A stretch of DNA of 30,218 nucleotides from an uncultured bacterium. Lineage in GTDB: Bacteria > Bacteroidota > Ignavibacteria > Kapaibacteriales > UBA4661. The position numbers and the translations under genes were made by a program. The stretch spans positions 1-30,218 of the forward strand of contig CALCNX010000018.1 in NCBI GenBank assembly GCA_937899715.1. Direction: 5' to 3'. Position 1 is the stretch's first letter. The number at the start of each line of letters is the position of its first letter. The notes under the pieces are model-generated. The model ran no database searches. It was not told the DNA's origin and was given only the letters and a program-made list of their open reading frames with translations. Below are positions 14,940 to 23,736 of the stretch, one piece after another.

Positions 14940-16178
14940 ATGTTCAGCGAAATTGAATTTAATCGAATTAAACGATTACCGCCGTATATCTTTGCCCAGA
15001 TTAACGACCTCAAAATGAAAGAGCGGCACGACGGCAAGGACGTTATAGACTTCAGCATGGGCAATCCCGATGGCGACCCGCCGCAAGAAATTGTGGCAAA
15101 AGCAGTCGAGGTCTTGCAGCGCCCCAAGACGCACCGCTACTCGGCTTCTAAAGGAATTGTTCGCTTGCGTGAAGCGATTTGCAAATGGTACGAGCGCCGC
15201 TACGACGTGCATCTGGACTATGAGCGTGAGGCAATTTCTTCCATCGGCTCAAAAGATGCGTATGCTCACTTTATGCTCGCAACCGTTGACCCGGGCGACT
15301 TGGTGATTGTGCCCGACCCCAGCTATCCGATTCACACCTACGGCGTGGTCATTGCGGGCGGCAACGTCAACCGCGTGAAACTTTCGCCCGACGAAGATTT
15401 TTTTAGCAATCTTCACAAAGCTATACGTGAAGCCATTCCGAAGCCGAAGTTTGTGGTCGTCAATTTCCCCAATAATCCTACGACTATCACGGTTGAATTG
15501 GATTTCTACAAAGAGCTTGTCGCTTTGGCGAAAAAAGAGCGTTTCTATGTGGTGAGCGACATTGCTTATGCTGATATTTGCTTCAACGGCTACAAAACGC
15601 CATCCATCATGCAAATTGAAGGCGCAAAAGATGTTGCTGTCGAGACCTTTACGCTGTCAAAAAGCTACAATATGGCTGGCTGGCGCACGGGCTTTATGGT
15701 TGGGAACGAGCGATTGGTCGGAGCGCTGGCAAAAATCAAAAGCTACTACGACTATGGCGTACACACTGCCTTGCAGGTGGCTGCTATTGAAGCGCTGAAC
15801 AATCACGACCAGGATGTAGAAATCATACGCCAGACCTACGAAAAACGCATGAAAGTTCTTGTGGAAGCATTCAACCGTGCGGGCTGGGAGATGGAAGAGC
15901 CGAAAGCCAGTATGTTTGTGTGGGCAAAGATCCCCGAGCATTTCCGTCATTTGGGCAGTTTTGAGTTTGCCAAAAAACTTATTACCGAAGCGCAAATCGC
16001 GGTTAGTCCGGGCATTGGTTTTGGTCCCTACGGCGACGATTATGTACGCATTGCGTTCATTGAAAATGAGCAGCGCATTCGCCAAGCAGCACAAAACGTA
16101 AAAGATTTCTTCAAGCGCGAGGGCGTAAAACCGAGCACAAAAATAAATACGAACGGAAAAGTTGCATTATCTGAATAA
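14940..16178 (+). CDS. alaC: Class I aminotransferase, AlaC-like
   Basis: This 412-residue PLP enzyme of fold type I closely follows the AlaC (glutamate-pyruvate aminotransferase) group: SMGNPDGDPP near the start, SKDAYAH, PDPSYPIH, NFPNNPT (Asn 178), SDIAYAD, and the PLP-binding Lys 241 in LSKSYNMAGWRTGF. The C-terminal substrate Arg lies in YVRIAF. The likely reaction is reversible transamination of pyruvate; aromatic side activity is possible given the nearby pathway and the aminotransferase that often accompanies Bacteroidota phe genes, but this is inference. A TTG at 14907 would extend the protein by 11 hydrophobic residues, but the ATG at 14940 matches the family start (MFSEIEFNRIKRLPPYIF). 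It is followed 41 bases later by a tRNA gene. Confidence 0.88.
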   Translation: MFSEIEFNRIKRLPPYIFAQINDLKMKERHDGKDVIDFSMGNPDGDPPQEIVAKAVEVLQRPKTHRYSASKGIVRLREAICKWYERRYDVHLDYEREAISSIGSKDAYAHFMLATVDPGDLVIVPDPSYPIHTYGVVIAGGNVNRVKLSPDEDFFSNLHKAIREAIPKPKFVVVNFPNNPTTITVELDFYKELVALAKKERFYVVSDIAYADICFNGYKTPSIMQIEGAKDVAVETFTLSKSYNMAGWRTGFMVGNERLVGALAKIKSYYDYGVHTALQVAAIEALNNHDQDVEIIRQTYEKRMKVLVEAFNRAGWEMEEPKASMFVWAKIPEHFRHLGSFEFAKKLITEAQIAVSPGIGFGPYGDDYVRIAFIENEQRIRQAAQNVKDFFKREGVKPSTKINTNGKVALSE

Positions 16179-16219
16179 TAGTTGTATATTAGAAGTCTTG
16201 TTGAGATTGACTTTTGGCT

Positions 16220-16293
16220 CGGGGCGTAACTCAGCCCGGTAGAGTGCCAGTTTTGGGAACTGGACGTCGCATGTTCGAATCATGTCGCCCCGA
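16220..16293 (+). tRNA. tRNA-Pro (anticodon UGG)
   Basis: A full cloverleaf can be drawn. The acceptor stem is CGGGGCG with CGCCCCG, the D stem ACTC/GAGT, the anticodon stem CCAGT/ACTGG around the loop TTTGGGA (anticodon TGG), and the T stem GCATG/CATGT around TTCGAAT. The discriminator is A. The 3' CCA is not encoded (CTC follows), so it must be added by a nucleotidyltransferase. Sequence and anticodon match bacterial tRNA-Pro. Confidence 0.95.
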
Positions 16294-16308
16294 CTCTCCA
16301 ATCAACAG

Positions 16309-16346
16309 AAAAGCCGCATCATTACTGGTGCGGCTTTTGTTTTTTA
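16309..16346. terminator. Bidirectional intrinsic terminator
   Basis: AAAAGCCGCA (16309-16318) and TGCGGCTTTT (16329-16338) form a perfect 10-bp stem around a 10-base loop, followed by GTTTTTT on the plus strand. On the minus strand the same stem ends in CTTTTCTG. It lies between the convergent tRNA-Pro gene and the S41 protease gene and can serve both. Confidence 0.88.
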
Positions 16347-16369
16347 TGTATCCAAATGCGTCGAGAAGT

Positions 16370-17740
16370 TCATTGTTTCTTCGGCAAAATAAACGCTGGA
16401 ACAGGCTCTGAGACTTGTGCGTCAAAAATATACGGTGCAGAAGATGTGATTCGGCTTGTTTCTTTGAAGGCAACGGGCGCACGTCCGGTTTCGATGAAAA
16501 AGAGTGCTGCTTTGAGTGAGCTTTCCTGTGGGTCGCCGAAGTCTCGCGTAATATCGTCCGTAGCTGGAATGTCGGGTGCGAAACCATTTACAAAATCTGC
16601 TTGCCCAAGAGCATTGGTGTAGGCAAAGCTAATTGGCAGTAGCATATAGCCGGATTTCTTATGAATCACAATGTTTGACCCGACGGGCTTGCCGTAGGAA
16701 GTTGAACCAACTGTTTTGACGGTGATGTAAGGGCGCAGTGCATTGATGGTCATTTCGCTGGCAGAGGCAGTTCTATTGGTAGTGATGACAAACAAGCGAT
16801 TTAATGACAAACCGTTTGAGCGCGATGACATTGTATATTTCTGATTGTTGATGGTATATCGGCTATTGTATGTAATGCGTGCATAATCTGTGCCGGCAAG
16901 TTGCGACGCAATATTGCTGCAAAGCGTGCCGACAGTCGCCACCGAACCACCACCGTTGTATCGCAGATCTAAAACCAGCTCTGTTACATTCTCGCCCCTT
17001 AACGTGGCAAATGCAGTCTCCAACTCACCCACAGCGCTTTGTGTGAAAGAGGTAAAGACTAAATATCCTACTTTTTTGCCAGCAATGGTGTAGGTACGGA
17101 CAAGCGGAACAACTTGCTCATCATATATTGTTCGCATCATCGAAAGTGTTTGTCGAGCGCCATCATTATTTTCAACCACTATCGTCGTTGTCATTCCTAA
17201 ATTATCGGTAAGTGTTTTCCAGTCCTTGGAGTTATTGGGCATTGGAATACCGTCGTAAGTGATGACGCGTTGACCACGTTTTAAGCCTGCGCTGGCTGCC
17301 GGGGAACCGGCTACTACACGTGTTATCCGTACCTCCCCCTCTTTCACCCACACTGATTCAAAGCCAAATTTAGGCATTCGGGTTGTACCCATAATTAGGG
17401 TATTATAGTATGCCACTCCGTCTTGAATAATAGCGCTGAAACGATCGTCAGGTCGAACCTTTGTAAAATTGAGCAAAGAATCGGGTGTCGGGAAAGAAGA
17501 GGTGTTGAGATTCGCAGGCACTCGGCTGCGCCAGTAATAAATGTCCTGCATACCAAGATAAAGAAATGCGGGTAAATCAAGATTTTCGGCATCGGTATTA
17601 CTATAAATATCTGGAATCGGCGCATCTCGTTTGAACCACGACTGTTCAGGTCCGGCAGGCTCTACGGGCTGTTTCGGGCAAGCGCTCAGAATAAATGCCA
17701 AAGGAAAAAGTAGTGCGAGAGTAAAAGCGCGGGTTTTCAT
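16370..17740 (-). CDS. S41-family (C-terminal processing) protease, lipoprotein
   Basis: This 456-residue lipoprotein has a lipobox at the end of its signal peptide (FILSAC, Cys 21). A PDZ domain spans about 130-200 (GSPAASAGLKRGQRVITYDG). The S41 peptidase core follows: VLDLRYNGGGSV, the catalytic serine motif TASASE (324-329) and the Lys of STSYGKPVG (351). These proteases cut exported proteins near their C-termini. The frame is open to 17965, but the residues before Met 76 of that frame have no signal features, so the ATG at 17740 is the start. The gene is convergent with tRNA-Pro and shares its terminator. About 300 bases separate it from the DUF3131 gene upstream, so it is likely transcribed alone. 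Confidence 0.9.
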   Translation of the reverse strand: MKTRAFTLALLFPLAFILSACPKQPVEPAGPEQSWFKRDAPIPDIYSNTDAENLDLPAFLYLGMQDIYYWRSRVPANLNTSSFPTPDSLLNFTKVRPDDRFSAIIQDGVAYYNTLIMGTTRMPKFGFESVWVKEGEVRITRVVAGSPAASAGLKRGQRVITYDGIPMPNNSKDWKTLTDNLGMTTTIVVENNDGARQTLSMMRTIYDEQVVPLVRTYTIAGKKVGYLVFTSFTQSAVGELETAFATLRGENVTELVLDLRYNGGGSVATVGTLCSNIASQLAGTDYARITYNSRYTINNQKYTMSSRSNGLSLNRLFVITTNRTASASEMTINALRPYITVKTVGSTSYGKPVGSNIVIHKKSGYMLLPISFAYTNALGQADFVNGFAPDIPATDDITRDFGDPQESSLKAALFFIETGRAPVAFKETSRITSSAPYIFDAQVSEPVPAFILPKKQ

Positions 17741-18039
17741 GGTATAAGAAAAAAAATGGAAACGCGAGACTGGGGGGAGTAACTGTCGTAAAATACAGAA
17801 GTAACGGAATTTGCACGACAAAAAACTCGGACGATGCCTTGTTTGGGCTTTATTATTATCGAAGTTGTTTAACATTTTTCTGAAAACCGCATTAAATGTG
17901 CTTTTGTCGAATGGCGCAATTTTCTTCAATCCTGTTCGCCCAAATAGCTTTGAACGGCTCTGCAAGGCAAAACACGAAAAAAACTTTAAGCAACTTCATC
18001 GTGAATCAGTTGAATTGATTGGATACGCAAAATTATCAC
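17741..18039. other. 300-base spacer
   Basis: This spacer lies between the DUF3131 stop and the S41 protease start. It is AT-rich and should hold the protease promoter on the minus strand. No convincing promoter, terminator or repeat is visible. A 102-codon plus-strand frame (17811-18119) runs into the DUF3131 gene and has no protein-like features, so I do not call it. Confidence 0.4.
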
Positions 18040-19392
18040 TCAACGAATCAACTGCAAATGTGCTCCAAAGCGCTTGTATGCGAGTGCTTCCAGCACGATT
18101 GCATTGGTGTTACAGGTGATTGCCTTGTTTGGTTGTCCCGTTTGCTCATACATACCGGAATACCAGCCTTTTTGCGGGTCATAGAGCGATTTAATAGTTT
18201 CAAACAAACGTTTGGTGTAAGGAGTTTGATACAATGCGTACCAACCAAACACCGCTTTGGTGCTAATGGAGCGGAAGCGTGATACATCTTCGCCTTTGTC
18301 TGTAATGCAATTCCATGCTTTGCCGCCCGTATAAACGGTGTTATACACGAAATACGGCGGTGCGTCGATGTTGTCCTCGCTTACAGCCGTCAACACTTTT
18401 GTTTGGTCGAAATGCTTTTCTTGTGCGGCATAGACGCGGTATGCGAATTCGCGGGAGATATTATCGAAGCCAAACTCCAAGCCATCCAAAATATATGGCT
18501 CACTAACGACGTAGTTAAATGCTTTGTAACGGTCAGGCGAGCGGCTATCGGTGGGAACTTGGATGCCATCAATGGTCTCGAAGTGTAAATAATCATCCTG
18601 ACGAAGCGCTACCGATACATCCGCACCCATGAGTGAATAAGACTTTGCGGCATATTCTTCGTACCCCAATCTGCCCTCTTGCGGGTACTCCGTGCGATTG
18701 CTGTCGCCTACCACTGCGCCATACAGTGTGCCGCCGCGCACGACATTCCGAAAGCGCAAGCGCTCCAGCACGAGACGCACGTCTCCGGCAAATTCAGGAT
18801 AATTCCACATAAGAATATTCATCGGCACGAACAATCGTCCAATGTCAATTGCCGACCAGCCAATGCCGCGTGGCGTGGGGCTGTTATCGTAATTTGCCAT
18901 TTCTTTGGTAAGCGTGTTGTAGGATTTATTGGGCAATTCATTGTCGAAGAGTGCTAATGTCGAAAGCGCTTGAAGGGCAGATTTTATGCGCTCCGTAAAG
19001 ACAGTTTTTGAGATAACTCCCAGCTTGTATGCCGAAATTATACCCATCAGGTACGATCCTGTGTCCCACATCGTGGAAGCAGGATAGCCGTCCACAGAGT
19101 TCACTAAGCCTGTTTGCGGTTGATAATTTTTCTCGAAATATTGCCATGCAATACGTGCAAATTCTCGCTCTTCAGTGCTTAGTTCTCCGGGCGACGGCAT
19201 GGGTAGGCGCGAAGTGCGCTCCAAAGTGAATTGTGCTGAAGATTGCTGTGGCAATGACGTGCCTGCGATCATGCCTGCAGAGCCGGGCAGTTTCAAACTG
19301 TCCAGTGCAACAATAATGCCCACGGACGTGAGCAGTCCGAGTATGATGATGATGCGGCTGCGTGCCGCGCGGATTCCGTCTTTGAAGGTCAT
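18040..19392 (-). CDS. DUF3131 protein with N-terminal membrane anchor
   Basis: This 450-residue protein has one N-terminal hydrophobic segment (RIIIILGLLTSVGIIVAL) and a long exported part. The body matches the DUF3131 pattern: WQYFEKNYQPQTGLVNSVDGYPASTMWDTGSYLMGIISA, ELPNKSYNTLT, PRGIGWSAIDIGRL and a late YDPQKGWYSGMYE. The alternating Trp/Asp/Gly helical repeats suggest an alpha/alpha-barrel like those of glycoside hydrolases. DUF3131 genes are frequently found next to cellulose-synthase-like glycosyltransferases, as here (70 bases downstream of one). A role in processing or exporting the polysaccharide made by that enzyme is inferred. The function is not established. Confidence 0.85.
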   Translation of the reverse strand: MTFKDGIRAARSRIIIILGLLTSVGIIVALDSLKLPGSAGMIAGTSLPQQSSAQFTLERTSRLPMPSPGELSTEEREFARIAWQYFEKNYQPQTGLVNSVDGYPASTMWDTGSYLMGIISAYKLGVISKTVFTERIKSALQALSTLALFDNELPNKSYNTLTKEMANYDNSPTPRGIGWSAIDIGRLFVPMNILMWNYPEFAGDVRLVLERLRFRNVVRGGTLYGAVVGDSNRTEYPQEGRLGYEEYAAKSYSLMGADVSVALRQDDYLHFETIDGIQVPTDSRSPDRYKAFNYVVSEPYILDGLEFGFDNISREFAYRVYAAQEKHFDQTKVLTAVSEDNIDAPPYFVYNTVYTGGKAWNCITDKGEDVSRFRSISTKAVFGWYALYQTPYTKRLFETIKSLYDPQKGWYSGMYEQTGQPNKAITCNTNAIVLEALAYKRFGAHLQLIR

Positions 19393-19461
19393 TGTGCTTG
19401 ATGTTTTGAGTGTTGAATGAAGGGTAGGAATCCCTTGACAAATGAAGATTGTTATTGTTAC

Positions 19462-21270
19462 TTAGGTCTCTTTCGGCTTCCACAGCGCCGCTGCTACCAA
19501 ACCGCTCATAGCGCTGACGTTGACAATTCCCCAGAAAAGATTGATGATAAAGCCTGCGTAGTTAGTTGTTTTACCAAGCCAAATCATTATTCCGGCATAT
19601 ATTAAGCCCAAAATAGTCAGAACAATAACCGCAAGTTGGGGGACGACCAGATTCAAGAAATTGCCCTCCTGACGGTCTTTTGGGGTAACGTGAAAACGGA
19701 TTTTTTCGCCGCGAAGGACCGTCCAAAGCGCTCTCAGGTTGATAGGAAAAAATGACAAATAGCTTGCCATTCCCTGCCAACCCGGAACACCCCACGTACC
19801 GACCAAAAAGGCGAGTTCACTCATAACAATAAACGGCAAAAATCGCTTTGCAAACTCGGCAGTGTCAGCGCTCACAGGCGAAACACCTGTGAAGAGATAG
19901 ACAATGGGCGCAAAAAGGAAAATAATATTCCATGCGCCTGCCAGATAAGAATAAAACGTTGCAAAGTACATGGTGCGCTGTGCAAACGTCATACGGCTTT
20001 TGCGAAAAATCGGATTGTCGTGGAAGAAAATGTCTAATGAGCCGCCCGCATACTTAAAGCGCTGAATCGTCCAACTGAGCAAGTCTTGGGGCGATAGCAT
20101 TTTCGATTCCACTTCGGGGTGGAAGATTGATTTCCACGCACGTGCTTCGTAGGAATGGAGCACGATGGACGTGTAAATGTCCTCCGAAACGTGGAATTTA
20201 TACGGCACAACCTCAGTTTCAAGCGCCAGTTCCTTGCGCATTGCGTCCGAAAGGTCGCGTTTGATGTCTTCGTCGTGAATTTCTTCGGTAAAGCGGCGTA
20301 CCTCGCCATCAATCGCATCGGCGTAGGTCTGCATGGCAGCTTGCATCACGGCTTCGCGGCGGTGAACAGAACTTGCACCGCAGCAAAATGAAGCATTTGC
20401 CCAATTTCGGCGGCGCTGAATGATTTCAAAAAACATTTGCGGGTCATTCACAAAGCGGTCATGTCCCACTTCCACTTTGCCAATGATTCCTTCCACAGCC
20501 GCTCCTATCACATATCCTGCATAGGAAAATCTGCGAAGCATCCAGTTCTTCAGACGCTCTCCTGCCGTCAAATCAAAGAACCACTGCGGGGTTTGCACCC
20601 ACGCCACATCAGGGTCGCGGAAATAGCCAAGTGTGTGCTCCAGCATTGTCGGGAAGGGGCGCGTATCGGCATCGCAAATAACGATAAAATCACCGAAAGT
20701 CTGCTCCATCGCGTTGCGCAGATTTCCGGCTTTGAAGCCCATGTTGTTATTGCGGGTGATGTAATTCACACCCTCTTCTTCCGCCACGCGGCGCATTTCA
20801 TCACGCTTGCCGTCGTCCAGAACGTGAATGGCAATATCTATCGGGTGTGGATAGCGCATTGCCTTGGCATCGCGTATGCCCATGCGGACAAGCTCAACGT
20901 CTTCGTTATAGGTCGGGAAAAATACATCCACCGCCAGAGGTCGCTCTATGCCGTGTAGGGCATCTTCTTCGCGGACACACTCGCGGATAAAGCGGGGCGG
21001 TTCTTTTTTTGGCGTATCCTCAGTTTTCCAAAGATTGATGGCGAAAAGAATCAGCCCGAAATATGCACAAGTTTCGGCAAAAAGAAGCGGTATCGCAAAC
21101 CAGAGCGCTTGAGCATTGATACTGGAAGTCCAGCGCCACACAATATACCACGCGCCCAGCGTCAAAGCTATTGTTGCCAAGAATTGCCACAATGCTTCTC
21201 GCGCAGGCGAGTGCGGAATCGGTGCCGGAGGGCGGCGGTTTTCAAATTCGTGAAAATAGTATTCGGACAT
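19462..21270 (-). CDS. Cellulose-synthase-like family 2 glycosyltransferase
   Basis: This 602-residue integral membrane glycosyltransferase polymerises sugars while moving the chain across the inner membrane, as in BcsA-type synthases. Two N-terminal membrane helices (about 29-48 and 52-79) precede the catalytic domain: FFPTYNED, LDDGKRDE (D152-D153), GFKAGNLRNA, CDADTRP (D200-D202), a VSEDIYTS motif in place of TED (362-364) and QRFKYAGG (403-410), a variant of the Q-x-x-R-W site. Several more helices fill the C-terminal third. There is no PilZ domain, so direct cyclic-di-GMP control is unlikely, and no BcsB, BcsC or BcsZ gene is adjacent. The polymer is unknown; a beta-linked glucan or mannan is possible. 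Only 17 bases separate it from the Hpt gene. Confidence 0.9.
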   Translation of the reverse strand: MSEYYFHEFENRRPPAPIPHSPAREALWQFLATIALTLGAWYIVWRWTSSINAQALWFAIPLLFAETCAYFGLILFAINLWKTEDTPKKEPPRFIRECVREEDALHGIERPLAVDVFFPTYNEDVELVRMGIRDAKAMRYPHPIDIAIHVLDDGKRDEMRRVAEEEGVNYITRNNNMGFKAGNLRNAMEQTFGDFIVICDADTRPFPTMLEHTLGYFRDPDVAWVQTPQWFFDLTAGERLKNWMLRRFSYAGYVIGAAVEGIIGKVEVGHDRFVNDPQMFFEIIQRRRNWANASFCCGASSVHRREAVMQAAMQTYADAIDGEVRRFTEEIHDEDIKRDLSDAMRKELALETEVVPYKFHVSEDIYTSIVLHSYEARAWKSIFHPEVESKMLSPQDLLSWTIQRFKYAGGSLDIFFHDNPIFRKSRMTFAQRTMYFATFYSYLAGAWNIIFLFAPIVYLFTGVSPVSADTAEFAKRFLPFIVMSELAFLVGTWGVPGWQGMASYLSFFPINLRALWTVLRGEKIRFHVTPKDRQEGNFLNLVVPQLAVIVLTILGLIYAGIMIWLGKTTNYAGFIINLFWGIVNVSAMSGLVAAALWKPKET

Positions 21271-21287
21271 AGTGCTTTACAACTTTA

Positions 21288-21599
21288 TTATGGCATATCA
21301 TCAACAAAGATAATATCAAGTGTTTCCAAAAAATGTGCAAGTTGATTGATGGTCGCTTCCACTTGCGATATATCGGAGGATTTAGCGGCTTCTTCCAATG
21401 TGCGCCCAATGGTGCTTACTTCCTCTAACCCATAGGACGATCCGGAACCCTTCATCGTATGACCAATAGAGCGAATCACTTCGCTATTGCTCAAATGAAG
21501 TGCTTCACGAAGCATAGCAATATCTGCCCGACGGTTGTCAAGATAACGCGGAATAAGCGGCTCTAAATCTGACGAAATATGAACGATATTTTTTTCCAT
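21288..21599 (-). CDS. Stand-alone Hpt phosphotransfer protein
   Basis: This 103-residue four-helix phosphotransfer protein has the phosphoacceptor His 47 in SIGHTMKGSGSSYGL, followed by the usual Gly/Ser-rich turn, and ends at IFVDDMP. Hpt proteins shuttle phosphate between receiver domains. It lies 25 bases downstream of a hybrid sensor with two receiver domains and 17 bases upstream of a glycosyltransferase gene, so it is the obvious partner of those receivers. The output protein of the relay is not evident in this window. Confidence 0.9.
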   Translation of the reverse strand: MEKNIVHISSDLEPLIPRYLDNRRADIAMLREALHLSNSEVIRSIGHTMKGSGSSYGLEEVSTIGRTLEEAAKSSDISQVEATINQLAHFLETLDIIFVDDMP

Positions 21600-21624
21600 A
21601 TCCCTTACCTCTGCTTTTTATTTC

Positions 21625-23724
21625 TTACAATGAAGTCTCTTGGTGTGCTGCTTGCGATGGTAAAAAATATTCGTCGAATCCGGCAATGATTTGGCGAATC
21701 ACGGACAAATTTCCTTTGGTGAAACATCGGTCGCAACCGACGGCAAGAACCTTCTCGATTTCCGGTAAACCTTCGTGCGCAGTCAGTCCCCAAATGGGAA
21801 TGGTGCTATATTTAGGCATTTGTCGTAGTATTGGAGCCGCTTCGTACCCGGTCATTACGGGCATTTGCATATCAAGCAAAATTGCATCCACGTCATGGTT
21901 CTGACACAAATTAAGGACTTCTTGTCCATTCGTCGCAAAAATAATTGAGTATTGTTTCTGTTTGTCAAATTGCAATTTTAGTAATAAGCGATAGTCGTCG
22001 CTATCGTCGGCAATGATAATAATGGGCTTGCGGTCAAGCCACTTTTGAACAAACTCTTGCAACTGTTGTTTTTTTACCGGTTTCGACATATAATCATCCA
22101 TCCCTTTTTGCAAGCAGAGTTCGCGGTAGTTCTCCATCGTATGCGCCGTTACAGCCAGTATTGGTGTGCGTTTGAAGTGGTTATTCGCCTCAAAAGCACG
22201 AATACATTCCGTTGATTCAAAGCCATCCATAAGCGGCATTTGGACATCCATAAGAATAACATCGAACCTGATTTTCTGTGCTTCCGCTAATGCTTCCAGA
22301 CCATTATTTGCGATGGTAATAAGCGGTGCATTGCCCTCTTTATCATTCAGCCCACGAAGAAATAATTCTGCCAAATTACAATTATCGGGGTCATCGTCCA
22401 CAATGAGGATACGTCTGCCAACAGCATTAGCGCTTGGTTGTGTGTTTTTCTGTGAGGTTTTGCCGGAGGCGGATTTCCCCGTTTGCTCTTCCTTTGCAGC
22501 ACTGCTTTTCGAATGGCTTGCGACGACATCATCGGTTGTTCCTGTGCTGTCGGTGCGTATCGTGTCTGTTGACAGGGCTACAGAGCTTCCTTCGGCTGCG
22601 CTTTCGACCGAAACGACAATGTACATGATTGTTTCGTTGTCATTAACGTACTCTTTTTTCTCGCTCCAAAAAAATCCGCCCATTGCCATAATCACGCTGC
22701 GGGCGAGCGATAATTGCAGGCTTTCGGCGCTCACGTCCGGTGATTCTTCTTCGTGTTGGATAAGAGCAAGAATCTGCCCGCGCTTTTGAGTATTGATAGT
22801 CGTCGCAATCCCTCGTATCGTAAAGTAAAGCCCGCCAAAATCTTCACTTGCACTTGGTAAAAATTCCAGTGCAACGTGAATTGTACCATCATTCATAAAA
22901 CTTGCCAGAATTGACACGACCGTTAGAAGAACCTGATACAGACGCACGGGGTCGCAGAGAATCTGACTCGGCACCGCTTCGTCAATTGCCGAGGCAATGA
23001 TAATATTTCGTGAGGCAATTCGTTCGCTCAACACTTCTACAATATTTCGCATGATGGCGCGAGGTTCTGCCGGTACTCGTTCCAAACTAAGAGAACGACC
23101 TTGAGAGCGTGAATACTCAAAAATATCATTGATAAGTGAAACAAGAATGTCTGATTTTGAGCGGGCGAGTGCAAGGATTTCTTTCTGCTCGGATGTGAGG
23201 GGTGTCGAGGCAAGAAGTTCCAGAGCACCGATAATACCATGCAAGGGTGTTCGCATCTCGTGGCTTAGGCGGGAAAGGAGGGTTACCTTTAGTTCTGCCA
23301 GCCCTTGTTGCTCCTCAATGTTCCGTGCCGTAATGAATAAATCTTGTGTTGTACTTTGGTTATGCTTAAGAACACTGAGCGTCATCTCAACGCTGATAAC
23401 GCGACCATTTTTTGCACGATATTTCCACATACGGCGCTGCCTGTGCGAGCGCTCTGCGGCAGCAAAAAGCAGCCCTACATCCGTGAGATTTTTAATACCA
23501 AATGCCTGTGAAAGCTCATCACGCAGATTTTCTAATTCCTCTTTGTCTTGCAGAATACTGATATTCTGTTTCTTTACCAGTTCATCCGCCGTGTAGCCAA
23601 GCAATTCCTCTGCCGAACGATTGCAAAACAGGATTATGCCTTCCTTGTCAATCGCCAGCACAGCTGAGGCAAAATTGTCCAGCAGAGTATCGGTGAAGGC
23701 TCGCGTATCTAAAAAATTTGCCAT
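21625..23724 (-). CDS. Hybrid sensor: PAS-HisKA-degenerate ATPase-REC-REC
   Basis: The 699-residue protein has a PAS domain (10-135), a HisKA domain with an intact H-box (LSHEMRTPLHG, H155), then a region where the ATPase domain should be. That region is badly eroded. The N-box, normally RLRQVLLNLLGNAIKF, reads RLYQVLLTVVSILASF, so both Asn positions are lost. No DxGxG box is visible, and the G2 box reads LQLSLARSVIMAMGG. A Ser/Thr-rich linker (370-435) leads to two receiver domains with intact Asp (D493, D618) and Lys (K548, K670). I infer a protein that cannot phosphorylate itself and instead relays phosphate or scaffolds other kinases. The Hpt gene follows directly; the GH2 gene precedes it by 12 bases. 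Confidence 0.88.
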   Translation of the reverse strand: MANFLDTRAFTDTLLDNFASAVLAIDKEGIILFCNRSAEELLGYTADELVKKQNISILQDKEELENLRDELSQAFGIKNLTDVGLLFAAAERSHRQRRMWKYRAKNGRVISVEMTLSVLKHNQSTTQDLFITARNIEEQQGLAELKVTLLSRLSHEMRTPLHGIIGALELLASTPLTSEQKEILALARSKSDILVSLINDIFEYSRSQGRSLSLERVPAEPRAIMRNIVEVLSERIASRNIIIASAIDEAVPSQILCDPVRLYQVLLTVVSILASFMNDGTIHVALEFLPSASEDFGGLYFTIRGIATTINTQKRGQILALIQHEEESPDVSAESLQLSLARSVIMAMGGFFWSEKKEYVNDNETIMYIVVSVESAAEGSSVALSTDTIRTDSTGTTDDVVASHSKSSAAKEEQTGKSASGKTSQKNTQPSANAVGRRILIVDDDPDNCNLAELFLRGLNDKEGNAPLITIANNGLEALAEAQKIRFDVILMDVQMPLMDGFESTECIRAFEANNHFKRTPILAVTAHTMENYRELCLQKGMDDYMSKPVKKQQLQEFVQKWLDRKPIIIIADDSDDYRLLLKLQFDKQKQYSIIFATNGQEVLNLCQNHDVDAILLDMQMPVMTGYEAAPILRQMPKYSTIPIWGLTAHEGLPEIEKVLAVGCDRCFTKGNLSVIRQIIAGFDEYFLPSQAAHQETSL

Positions 23725-23736
23725 GCTATGCGATAA

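Noticed and set aside
17811..18119. 102-codon plus-strand frame in the spacer before the S41 protease
   Set aside because: It runs into the DUF3131 gene on the opposite strand, has no ribosome site and shows no domain.
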